Source: Dactylorhiza incarnata (taxonomy: Eukaryota; Streptophyta; Magnoliopsida; Asparagales; Orchidaceae). From it: a stretch of 64,000 nucleotides of DNA. Shown one piece after another: positions 10,831-20,782 of this stretch. Positions within the stretch are counted from its first letter, which is position 1. Every line of letters starts with the position of its first letter. Below the pieces are notes generated by a model. It saw nothing but the letters and a program-made list of their open reading frames with translations. It searched no databases and had not been told where the DNA came from. Made by a program: the position numbers and the translations under genes. The stretch spans positions 1 to 64,000 of the forward strand of contig JAWHQI010000758.1 of assembly GCA_033032865.1 (NCBI GenBank), written 5' to 3'.

Positions 10831-11275
10831 ATTTCTTAGCAAAAGTTATCTCTAGACATAATGGATTACTCGCCAGAACTGAATCCGAACTGCGTGAAAG
10901 TTGTTATTCATTACATAGCAGCAAGTATTTAATATCTACAAATGAATAGAAGCCGCGCGATCCGAATTATAGCCGCATGAATCTATCTGTTATTAGAAAT
11001 CGAATATCCTGAGATCCAAATGAATAATCGCGCGGGCTGGATAAAGGATCTTCGAAGGCAATCAATCATCACTTATGCTCAGACCAGGATGTTCGCGCGG
11101 TTGGATCATAAAGAACAAAGAAAAGAGACAAGGTATCACAAGTAAGTAATAATAGAAGGACAATCAGACAGGTAAAATTTCTATTTCATTTCCCAAAAAA
11201 GTGTTTACAAAATATTGACCGCCCGGGCAACAAAAAGAGACCGACGGTTACAAAAATTAAAAAAAACAAAGGGCA
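10831..11275. other. I1 spacer, region downstream of gene Y
   Basis: AT-rich with scattered CCGCGCGG-like palindromes (about 10950, 11030, 11095). It is the 3' flank of gene Y on the minus strand; homologous sequence follows Y in I2 and O1. I see no gene in it. Confidence 0.6.
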
Positions 11276-13137
11276 CTAGTCTGCCGATTTTTTCTTCTTC
11301 TTCTTGACAGGAGAAATTGAGTCGATATCGACCTCTGGCGAATAACCTTCACTTACTGAGGAGGAGCCGGACGAACTGCTGTCACTAGACCGCCCGGTCT
11401 TGCTTGCAGAGCCGGTGGATCCAGAGGACAAGCTGTCCTCATCGTCATAGTCATCAGCATCTCCATCCGTGTCGGCCTCTTCAGCGGCTTCATCACTTCC
11501 ATCGCCTCCTTGATGGAGCACGATCTCCCTGCCCGCGTCGGTTTCGACCTCCTCGCCCACCTTGGATTTTCCTTTTTTCCGTCGGCTGATTTCGTCAAGC
11601 TGGACCTCCAAGGCGGGGAAAAGGTCGGAGAAGGTGGTTCCGCCGAATCCTTCGGACAGACCGCCCCGGTCTCCCATGAGACCCAAGGCCTTGTTGATCC
11701 CTTGGGCCACATGGGGTAGCACCTCGTCCTGGAAGGCCGGGTTGGTCATCTCGTATTGTCTCTGCAAAAGAAAGGCAAAATGAATTAGGTCGCCCGGGCT
11801 GATCAAAGGGGACCGCATTGTCTTTTTGAAAAACTCACCACCACGACTTCCTGAAGCCGCGCGTTCTCCTCTCGAAGCCGCGTATTCTCCGCGGCCTGCT
11901 CCTCGTACTTCTTCTCCAGGTGTTTCTGAACAGAAACTAGCCGCTTATACGCCAGGGCCATGAAGTGGTTGGCCGAAAACCCCCAGGCGCCGGCTTGAGC
12001 CGCTAGCCGGGGGAGCTCTTCTTCAGGGGTTCTCATCAGCTTCCTTAAGGTCTTTCGACCATACAAGGCGGCCCCAGCGGCTAGGGCATGGCGTTCGATT
12101 TTGTCGCTCCCCCATGGAGGAAGAGCGGTGGATACTCGGATCCGGCTTCCGTCCCTATGCCAAAGGACGGTCGGATTGCCTTGCAGATCGGGCGGGTTCC
12201 CACAAGAGCGGAGGAGCTCGTAGTCATCAGGAGAAGCCGGGCCTTCTTCCTCAGACGATAGCGATCTGTTTTGCTTCAGCCTCTTCTCCCTTTGAGTCAA
12301 AACCGGGACGACTGGCGTGACCGGCTTGTTCGCAGGAACGGCGTGGGCAGCTGTAAAGAGAAAACAAAAGTATAAGTAACGAAGTCCGCGCAGTTACATA
12401 CAGGCGGTCAAAAAGAACTTACTATGCTCAGGGGGGACATCCTCCAACTCCGAGAACAGCGGGATGTAGTGGTTGATATCCAACCGCTCGTTCTCAAGGA
12501 ACGCGAAGGTGTCCGCCTCAATCTTTCCGACCTGAGGGATCTGGAAAACTTCTTCCCCTCGGACTTGCGGGTTGGTCTGCAACAGTCCGAAGTTACCTTC
12601 GAGCATTACAAACCGCTCCGACCAGTCGGAGACTTTGTTCGCCAGATTGACAATCTTCAGCCCGTGGCAGCTGAAGTAGAGATGCCCCCTATAAGTCGAA
12701 GTCCCCGAGTCGGAAACTGCCCGCACAGAGAAGAATTTTCTGAACAGGTCGATGGAGAATCTGGTTCGCTCGAACCGCAGGTAAGAGATGAAGCTATATA
12801 TTGAAGCGATGGAGTTCGGCGGAAGCTGACCGGGCACAACCCCGTAATGGTCAAAGATGGCAATGACTTCAAGCGGCAGTGGAAACTTGAAGCCATATTC
12901 GAAGTGGTCAACTGGGACGGCGATCTGGTGCGGATTGGAAGAGTTAATCCGCTCGTCACGCAAAGGAAGTCGCGCGAGCAGATTACTCCCTACCATGTGA
13001 CTGGCAATGAAATTGTCCAGTTCGTTCTGAGTGAGGCGGCATTCCGGATGGTCCGCCGAATGGAATGCCAAGGCCGCGTCAGCTCGGACGGCTTTAACTT
13101 TAACAGGTCGCTGCGACTTGTTCTTCGATCGCGCCAT
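11276..13137 (-). CDS. I1 antisense gene Y: Transposase_28-like protein, three exons
   Basis: Exons 13137-12423, 12350-11839 and 11761-11276 (715+512+486 bases) give 570 residues in frame. Donors are GTAAGT and GTGAGT; both acceptors end in CAG. The start is MARSKNKSQRPVKVKAV. The first ~240 residues include PLPLEVIAIFDHYGVVPGQL and FISYLRFERTRFS, which resemble the plant family called 'putative gypsy type transposon' (Transposase_28); this assignment is from memory. Exon 2 codes for a basic stretch, an acidic Ser-rich stretch and the start of a coiled coil (EENARLQE). Exon 3 ends in an Asp/Glu/Ser-rich tail and PVKKKKKKSAD, a likely nuclear signal. It is transcribed against gag-pol, so its mRNA is antisense to the element genome. 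A nuclear regulatory role is plausible but unproven. Confidence 0.85.
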
Positions 13138-13482
13138 CTGTAGATCGTGAGAATGACTTCGGAAAATTCCCTACTTATAGATTTCTATGATCTGTGAATA
13201 GTAAAATCATATCGCGGCTATACATTCTAACCGAACGGTCAATGGCCTATATGGTTAGATTCACCAGAAAAATAAAAGAAGCAAAGGCATCCAGAAAAAA
13301 CAGAAATAAGCATACATCACAGTTCGCCCGGCCAGAAGTCAGTTCGAATAAAACATAAGATCTAAACAAGGCACCAAATATAGCGGTTAAAACGAAGACC
13401 GCGCGAGTTATTCAGAATAAGAGAGAAAAAACATTGTTCAAATTGATGGGCCACGTTCATAATACAAGTTCTCAAAAGTTGG
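13138..13482. promoter_or_regulatory. I1 X-Y intergenic region with the TATA-like box of gene Y
   Basis: No gene. On the minus strand TATAAG lies at 13179-13174, about 37-42 bases before the Y start codon at 13137. Farther upstream are the palindromes ACCGAACGGT (about 13229) and ACCGCGCG (about 13399). The same arrangement is present in O1 (TATAAG 17125-17130), I2 (41571-41566) and I3 (53281-53286). Confidence 0.55.
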
Positions 13483-15546
13483 TCACGGCTGACGGCGCTC
13501 TGGGGAGACATCCTCTCGGTGAAGTCGCGCGACCTGGTCACTGGTCGTGTTCAGGAGAGAATAAATCTGGCTTGTATGATAATGAAGGTGGTTGATTGTA
13601 CAATGAAGCCGCCCGGCATCCCTTTCGACCCGCGAAGCGGCAATCATACGGGGGGTTGCGGCGGCCTCGTCAATCATTGGATCAGCCGCCCGGACTGGGG
13701 GAGGATTCGAGCCCGCTCCCATAGTCGGGCGGCTAACAGCTACCACCCCATCGTTCATACTTCGCCGACCAGCGGCGACTTCTCTGGTTAAGCGCAGGAA
13801 TTTATCCTGGTAATATTTCGAGTCGCTCTCAAATTTGGCAGAGGCTCTCTTCTCTTTCTCCAGTTGGACGGTCAGAGCAGCCCGCGTAGCCACCACTGCT
13901 GCCCGCGCGGCCTCAAGCTGAGTCTCCAGGACTTTCACCCTCTCTGTGCTGGATCTCCTGTCAATCTCTGATTGTGCCAGAGCGGTCCGAGTGGCGGCCT
14001 CCTGGTTTTCTGCCTCCTTCAAGCGGGCTCTCAGGTTGATCAGATCTGCCTCAAGGCGATCAAACAGCTGCGGCCCTTCCGGCAAGGTCGTCGCACAGGT
14101 TGAAATCAGGGGAGCTAGCGGAGGCAGGCTGGCCTCAAGGTCGCCCGGTTTCATAATCTGGTCCGCGCTATCTGAAAGAAGCCGTTCGGTTATGAAAAAT
14201 AAGAGCATGCAACGCTATATATAAGTAAAAATGAACATAAATACGAGAGCAGTGCCTGGGCGGGCAGGCCATTTAGACCGTCCCGAGTTCATCCTCTGAC
14301 ATTGCTCACGCCAGAGTCTCTCCGTACTTGGCCTAATGAAAGGGAGCCGGGCCGCTAAAGAAAAGAGGCTCGGCGGCGGGTTCACTAATTCATTATGGCG
14401 AGGCCGCGGAATGGAAAAGCGGACAGCTTTGTGGTCCGTAGAATCCTTACCTGCCGCAAGAGGATCAGGCCGCGACGGCTTGTTCAAGACCTGTTCCGCC
14501 CTCTCCTTCTTCACCGTCATTATCTCTTCCCCGGTCATCGCTGGGGGAACCTCCTCCCGCGCTCTCAGAACTTCTTCGAGTTCCCTCGTTCTGTTTTCGA
14601 CCTCCAAGGCAGTCCGGGTGGCGGCTTCTCGTTCTTCGATCTCCATTCGAGCGGTCTCCTCAGGCCGGGTTACATCATCAGTGGCAGGAGCGTTTCGTTC
14701 GGAAACGATCGGGCTGTCAAGAAGCTGGTCTCGCTTCACCAGCTCATCCATATCCCGGAAAATCCCATTAAAAGATAAGCTGCTCGCCGGGTCCGGAGGC
14801 AGTTCGCCCGTTTTCGTATCAAGGGTGGCCGGTGGTTCATTTGATTTGATGGGCGGAGGAGTCACGAGGCCTAGCTCCTCCTTTAGTCGCGAATTGGTCT
14901 GGAGGAGGGATTCGGTCGGTTTCTTAAGAGCCGCCCTTTCCTTAGCGGCTAACCTCTTGACCTTCTTCGTTATCCGCTCGGTCACGGACCCGGTCTGCTT
15001 CCTCTTTCTCTCTCTCTTACCCGGAGCTGGGTCAGCTTCTTTTAGGGGGCTGGGATAATCGTCCACGAACAGAGGAGTATTCGGTTCGCCCGTCCTGGGG
15101 GAGTTAACCGCCTCTTCCTCTAGATCCCTGACAAGCAGGTGAGGGTTCCCGGATGGGGTGATTTCCACTCCAAACGAGGCGGTTTCGCCGACCTTCTTCA
15201 AAGGGCTGTCTGAAACAACTTTTTCAGAAGTGGCGGCCACCTCTTTGCTCGGCAAGCTAGCGGTCTGTTGATTGAGGTCGCTGGGAGGGATCGACGAGGC
15301 ATCAGGGGGAGCTCCCGAACTGTTCACCACGGGCTCTGCTTGAGTTTTGGGAGATGATAAGTCTACGACTGGCTTGGGGCTAGTCGCTGCGGCCTTCTCA
15401 GCCCGCTTCCTCTTCTTCCGATCTTTCCGGTCTTGCTTTTCTTTCTCCTTATTCGGCTTTTCAACCGGTTCGCGCCTCTTATCCTCCGCCCTCTTCTGGT
15501 CTCCGCTGGGATCCACGCGGTCTAGCACAGCGTCCAGGAAGTCCAT
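13483..15546 (-). CDS. I1 antisense gene X: basic coiled-coil protein, two exons
   Basis: Exon 1 15546-14451 and exon 2 14171-13483 (1096+689 bases) give 594 residues in frame. The donor is GTAAGG and the acceptor TTTCAG. The unspliced frame hits a stop inside the intron at 14215, so splicing is needed here. Start MDFLDAVLDRVDPSGDQ. Residues ~25-50 are a strong basic cluster (DRKDRKKRKRAEK), followed by a Pro/Ser-rich linker, a second basic patch (GKRERKRKQ...KKVKRLAAKE, ~175-205), and from ~290 Glu/Arg/Ala heptads, mostly in exon 2, that predict a long coiled coil. The C terminus (NTTSDQVARLHREDVSPERRQP) is conserved among copies. No known domain is recognised; nuclear, oligomeric and possibly nucleic-acid binding by inference. 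Confidence 0.82.
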
Positions 15547-15640
15547 TGCTGAAGAATTGCCGGTCTTAAAAATTCTGACCGCAACTGGCGAGTAATACCC
15601 CGTGATTTCAGGAAAAAACTCCGTAGAATGAATTCTCTGG

Positions 15641-15651
15641 CTCTCTTATAG
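15641..15651 (-). promoter_or_regulatory. TATA-like box of I1 gene X
   Basis: Reads CTATAAGAGAG on the minus strand, ~95 bases upstream of the X start and ~85 bases inside the 3' LTR boundary. It is conserved in all four X copies. Confidence 0.5.
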
Positions 15652-15735
15652 TATTCAAGGCAGGTCGGATGCGGTCTCCCGGTCAAAGCTAATATTTTCG
15701 AAATTCTTTTGAGATTTGAAAATATGCGGGGATTA

Positions 15736-16570
15736 TGTTTGCCCGGAAAACCGCTTCTTGGGTTGGACCATTATCAGACCGCGCGGACTCCTGGGCCAAG
15801 CCGCTGGGTCCTGGGATCGGCGGTTCTCAGTTCAAGAAGGGCCAGGCCGGGCGGCCTGGTGTCATTTCCGGATCGCCCCCAAAGGGATAAGATCGTCAAA
15901 GAGCCAAGGCAAGAAGTTCATCCGCGGTCTCAGCCAGAAGGCTGCGCGGGTTGTCCCATAGAAACTCGAAGTTCCAGCCCCGAAGAACAGGCCGGGGCTC
16001 CAGATCGAAGGCTACCCAAGTTACCTCGTGAAGATCGGCTAAGTCATGACCAGAAGGCAGACCGCGGCCTCAATCTCCAAACCGCGCGGTCTGCATTATT
16101 GACTTGGTCCCGGTGTCCTCAGCCGCAAGCAAGACAGGTCGGGAAGGCAGGCCGTCAGGTCGCGCGGCCTCTTTCTTTTTCTTCTTTGTGCATCCCGTCA
16201 CCGCCTGCCCGTTTCTCCTGTACCCGGGCAGGAGGTTATTTTATCCCTGCCCATTCGGGCAGGCCCCCAAGCCTATAAATAGGGGGCGGCACTGTTCACA
16301 AGACACGCAGACTCGAATCCAAGAGCTCGCTTGTCTGAGCTCCGGTCTCGAGTTTCTGGTCTCGCGAACTGTTGACCGGCCGGCTTCTGCTTTCTCACAT
16401 TTGTAACCGCTACTTTTCAATCAAAGGAAAGCCCGTCGCAGGAGTGGCATTTGCCGCGACGGGCGAAGTCCGGCCTCGACCGCTGCTAGCGGTCTGAATT
16501 CTCTAACTAAATAGTAACCGATAGTCCGCAGCCTTCAATTTTCTTCGTAAGCGCACTTTTGAATCGAACA
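15736..16570 (+). repeat. I1 3' LTR (type A)
   Basis: Same length (835) as the 5' LTR and differing at about two positions by eye (C/T at ~15939, G/A at ~16464 in this copy). It is preceded by AATATGCGGGGATTA, the candidate polypurine tract (about 15721-15735). The 3' edge GAATCGAACA is followed by the duplicated target GTTGG. Confidence 0.95.
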
Positions 16571-16810
16571 GTTGGGGCGGGCTCAAACCCTCCCCCGGCT
16601 CGGGCGGCTGATCCTATGATTGATGAGGCCACCGCAACCCCTCGCATGATTCCCGCTACGCGGGTTGAAAGGGATGCCGGGCGGCTTCATAGCACAATCA
16701 ACCATCTCCATTATCATACCAGCCAGATTTATTCTCTTTTGAACACCACCAGCGACCAGGTCGCGCGACTTCACCGGGAAGATGTCTCCCCAGAACGCCG
16801 TCAGTCGTGA

Positions 16811-17165
16811 ACGGCTTTTGAGAACAATTTGCATTGTAAATGCGGCTTGTTGATTCGGCCTCTGTTTGAATAATGCTTCTTTTTATCTTATCTTTTATTT
16901 GAACAACCCGTGCGGGTTCTTTATTTTAGCCGCTGTGTTTGTTTCGTATCTCTTTCGTGCCTCATTCGAACTGATTTCAGGTCGCACGATCTGTGTTGTG
17001 TGCTTGCTTTTATTTCCTTTGCTTCTTCTGTTTTTCTGGTGAATCTAACCATGCAGGCAATTGACCGCGCGGTTAGAAATGTATAGCCGTAGCATAATTT
17101 TACTATTTGCAGATCGTAAAAATCTATAAGTAGGGATTCTTCGAAGTCATTTTTACGATTTCCAG
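16811..17165. promoter_or_regulatory. O1 X-Y intergenic region with the TATA-like box of gene Y
   Basis: No gene. TATAAG at 17125-17130, 36 bases before the Y start codon. Upstream is ACCGCGCGGT (about 17064), a palindrome found at the same place before I3 gene Y. The rest is T-rich. Confidence 0.55.
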
Positions 17166-19033
17166 ATGGCGCGATCTAAGATCATGTCGCAGCGGCCTGT
17201 TAAGGTTAAAGCCGTTCGAGCGGATGCGGCCTTAGCCTTTCATTCGGCGGACCACCCAGAGTGCCGACTCACCCAGAGCGAACTGGATGAATTCATCGCA
17301 AAACACATGGCAGGGAGTAATCTGCTCGCGCGGCTCCCTTTGCGCGACGAGCGGATTAACTCTTCCAATCCGCACCAAATAGCCGTCCCGGTCGACCACT
17401 TCGAATATGGCTTCAAATTTCCGCTGCCACTTGAAGTCATAGCCATCTTCGACCATTACGGGGTTGTACCCGGCCAACTTCCACCGAACTCCATCGCCTC
17501 CATATATAGTTTCATATCTTACCTCCGGTTCGAGCGAACCAGTTTTTCTCTTGACCTTTTCAGGAAGTTCTTCTCGGTGCGAGCTGTCTCCGCCGTGGGG
17601 ACTTCAACTTTCAGGGGGCATCTTTACTTTGGATGCCACGGACTGAAAATTGTCAATCTGGCGAACAAGGTCTCGGACTGGTCGGAGCGGTTCGTGATGC
17701 TCGAAGGCAACTTCGGGCTGTTGCAAACCAACCCGCAAGTTCGGGGGGAAGAGGCCTTCCAGATCCCTCAGGTTGGACAGATCGAGAAGGACACCTTCAC
17801 TTTCCTTGAGAACGAGCGGTTGGACATCAATCATTACATCCCGCTGTTCTCAGAGCTAGAGGATGTCCTCCCCGAGCACAGTAAGTTTTTCTAGACCGCT
17901 TGCATATACCGCGCGAACTGCTTTGTTAAAACTTCTCATTTTGCCTTGCAGCTGCCCGCATCGTCCCTGCGAACAAGCCGGTCACTCCGGCCGTCCCGGT
18001 TTTGACCCAGAGGGAGAAGAGGCAGCGGCGAAACAGGTCGCCATCATCAGAGGAAGAGGGCCCGGCGTCCTCTGATGAATATGAGCTCCTTCGTTCCTGC
18101 GGAAACCCGCCCGACCTGCAGGGCAACCCGACTGTCCTCTGGCATAGGGATGGGAGCCGCATCCGGGTGTCCACCGCACTTCCCGCATGGGGAAGTGACA
18201 AAATCAACCGCCATGCGCTAGCCGCCGGGGCCGCTATGTATGGCCGAAAGACTTTGAGGAAGCTGAGGAAGACCCCGGAAGAAGAGCTTCCCCGGCTAGC
18301 GGCTCAAGCCGGCGCATGGGGGTTTGCGGCCAATCACTTCATGGCCTTGTCGCACAGGCGGCTGTTTTCTGTCCAGAAACTTCTGGAGAAAAAATACGAG
18401 GCGCAGGTCGCGGAGAATGCGCGGCTTCAAGAAGAGAATGCGCGGCTTCAAGAAGTCGTAGCGGTGAGTTTGACAATTGACGACATGGCTTCTTTTATTC
18501 AGACCGAGCGACCTGACTTATTATGTTCCTTTTTTTCTTTTTTGTAGAAACAATATGAGATGACCAACCCGGCCTTCCAAGACGAGGTGTTGCCTCACGT
18601 GGCCCAAGGGATCAACAAAGCTCTGGGCCTTATGGAAGACCGGGGCGGTCTGTGCGAAGGGTTCGGGGGTACAACCTTCTCCGACCTCTTCCCTGCCCTG
18701 AAGGTTCAGCTTGATGAGATCAGCCGAAGGCAGAAGGGAAAAGCCAAAGTAGGTGAAGAAGCTGAAGCCGACGCGGGCAGGGAGATCGTACTCCATCAAG
18801 GAGGCGATAGAAGCGGTGAAGCCGCTGAGGAGGTCGACGCGGATGATGATGCTGATGATGGTGATGATGACGACAGCTTGTCCTCCGGAACAACTGGCTC
18901 TGCTAGCAAGACCGGGCGGTCAAGTGGTAGCGATTCATCGGACTACTCTTCCACGTCAAGTGAAGGCTATTCGCCCGACGTCAATGTGGACTCGATTTCT
19001 CCTGTCAAGAAGAAGAGGAAGTCGGCAGAATAG
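17166..19033 (+). CDS. O1 antisense gene Y: Transposase_28-like protein, three exons, intact
   Basis: Exons 17166-17880, 17952-18463 and 18548-19033 (715+512+486) encode 570 residues. Splice sites are GTAAGT...CAG and GTGAGT...TAG; exon lengths and phases equal those of I1 gene Y. Start MARSKIMSQRPVKVKAV; the N-terminal ~240 residues contain the Transposase_28-like core (LPLEVIAIFDHYGVVPGQL). Exon 2 has a SSSEEEG-type acidic patch and then coiled coil with a duplicated ARLQEEN heptad. Exon 3 ends in an Asp-rich run (about 280 bases before the stop) and a basic tail KKKRKSAE. It is notable that this frame is undamaged although O1's gag-pol and gene X both carry disabling lesions. Confidence 0.85.
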
Positions 19034-20025
19034 TGTCTTTTGCTTTTAACTTCATTTTTGTACAACCGCCGGTCTTTTTTGTTAGCCGGGCGGTTAACCT
19101 TTTGTCAAAAATATTTAAAGAAATGAATAGAAATTTTACCTGTTTGATCGATCTTTCAGTATTACTTACTTGTGGCTGATGTCTTGTTTCTTTTCTTTCT
19201 TTTCACCTTTTGCTCTTTATGCTCTAGCCGTGCGGTTACTCTGATCTCAGTATAAGTGATGATTTGATGATCTTGGGCGATCTATGTTCGAACCGTGCGA
19301 TTGCTCGTTTAGGTCTCAACACGCCTCATTTCTGATAACATGAACCATAACATATAGACTCATGCGACTATAATATAGACCGGGCGGCTTCTTTTTATTC
19401 AGATATATTTTATCCTTTGCCGATGTAAATATCGAATCATAACTTTTTGCTTTAAGAAGTAGTTCAACTCGATCGATTGAAGAATAATCCGGGCGATCAG
19501 ATATTTAGATCTTGAGATATCCAATCCAATTAACTGTAAGAGATATGTAATGGCCGCCCGGTTAGAATACAAACCTGAGCAATATATCCAGATCCAGTAA
19601 TATCCAATTAATAGAACGGAGGGACGAATAAACCCGACCGGTCAGAACACGATCCGGGCAATAATATAATTAGCTCAATAAATGTCCAATTTATAATGGA
19701 TGGACGAACCCGCCCGGTTAGAATACAACCCGGACAGCCATATAATTGTCCATGAATGCCCAGCCTATAAAAGATTGTCAGTACCGCCCGGTTAGAATAC
19801 AACCCGGGCGACCATATAATTTATCCAGAAATATCCTGACTTATACACAATCAGACCGTTCGGTTTGAAAGTTCAGACCGCCCGGTTTAGTTATCACAAC
19901 CCTTTATTAGGGTAGAGGAACACCTGTACCTGTTTTAATAACACCTTCCCCGAATGGTTTCATACAAAAAGCCACATGAGATGAATACTTTTCCTGTAAA
20001 GAAAAAAGGATAATCTACAGGCTCA
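19034..20025. repeat. O1 spacer: inverted-repeat array and AATAAA stem-loop (opposite orientation)
   Basis: No gene. From ~19370 to ~19870 there are repeated pairs of GCCCGGTT and AACCCGGGC type, as in the I1 spacer but inverted and fewer. ACCCTTTATTAGGGT at 19899-19913 is the AATAAA stem-loop read from the other strand. The part nearest Y (19034-19370) is AT-rich and holds isolated ACCGNNCGG palindromes. Confidence 0.7.
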
Positions 20026-20430
20026 GATGACCAAGTGGGCAGGTGGGCCTTGGCGGCGAACATTGCTTTCCTCAAGTGGTCATAAGAGCCGTAGAAATAA
20101 AGAGAAACAAGTACAGACCCAGATGACCAAGTGGGCAGGTGGGCCTAGGCGGCGAACATTGCTTTCCTCAAGTGGTCATAAGGGCTGTAAGCGACTCGAC
20201 TGCTCTCTTGCCTAGGGCTACAAGCCGAGTTGATCAATTGGGCAGGTGGGCCTAGGCGGCGAACATTGCTTTCCTCAGAGAGATCAACTCAGTTGTGGGT
20301 CCCGCTTAGGCATCGCTTGAGAGTTCCTTGGAGTATTCGATAGTCACAGACTAAGATTATCAGTTGGGCAGGTGTGGTTATGGCGCGGGGGCTATACCGA
20401 CATTGCTTTCCTCAGAAGGATCATCGAAGC
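20026..20430. repeat. O1 spacer: four core-and-arm hairpins
   Basis: Copies at about 20026-20090, 20119-20180, 20226-20290 and 20350-20430, read here as the reverse complement of the I1 set. Arms are ATGACCA/TGGTCAT twice, GAGTTGATC/GATCAACTC, and a decayed GATTATC/GATCATC pair whose core also carries changes and extra bases. The arm types keep the same order relative to gag-pol as in I1 and I2. Confidence 0.8.
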
Positions 20431-20782
20431 TGTAATTATATCCCCCTCGGGGCATGATAGAGCCAACATTCACCTAGACCTCCCTTGATGCAGGGGTGTG
20501 TCGGATATCAGCCGGGATCCAAGGTTCTGAAGACCACCGCACGGGAATTGGCAAGCTACCACTACACGTGTGCGAAAACTCCCCGCTACACATGATCTTC
20601 ATGGTTTTATGCTAATGACTACAATCCGAGGGGGTTCGAGCAGAACTTGGCGATGTCTCCGCGGTTCAGTGAGTTTGATATATGAGAACATGCAGAAAAG
20701 AAACATCAGACATGGAGAAGTGTTAGTATGGAGCTTCTTATTAAAATATCTCAAGCAACTGCAGAAAAGTAAGGAAGACATT
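20431..20782. other. O1 spacer, conserved block after the gag-pol stop
   Basis: Inverted counterpart of 9225-9590 in I1, including the block around 20625-20650 that reads CTACAATCCGAGGGGGTTCG. No coding potential. Confidence 0.6.

Larger units (their letters stand above)
2722..16570 (+). mobile_element. I1: complete Tat-lineage retrotransposon, TSD GTTGG
   Basis: A 13849-bp element with 835-bp LTRs at 2722-3556 and 15736-16570, flanked by the 5-base duplication GTTGG (2717-2721 and 16571-16575). Removing it and one GTTGG restores O1 gene X exon 2. Contents: primer site 3559-3577, gag-pol 3608-9224 (plus), spacer 9225-11275, gene Y 11276-13137 (minus), gene X 13483-15546 (minus). The LTRs differ at about two sites by eye, so the insertion is young, yet pol carries two one-base deletions and a nonsense codon while X and Y are open. 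Confidence 0.96.
965..16810 (+). pseudogene. O1 antisense gene X, broken by a frameshift and by insertion of I1
   Basis: It runs against the O1 gag-pol direction. Exon 1 starts at 965 (MDFLDAVLDRVDP) and ends at 2079 before GTAAGC; the acceptor CAG ends at 2255; exon 2 runs 2256-2721 and resumes after I1 at 16576, ending at 16810. A frameshift near 1200-1235 separates the first ~80 codons (basic cluster DRKDRKKRKRAEK) from the rest. The later part has a second basic cluster and long Glu/Arg/Ala-rich heptads (coiled coil) in exon 2. Apart from the frameshift the reading frame is maintained across the splice and the insertion, and the end (ERRQS) matches the other X copies. The O1 intron is 176 bases against 279 in I1, I2 and I3. 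I do not recognise the protein family. Confidence 0.82.
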
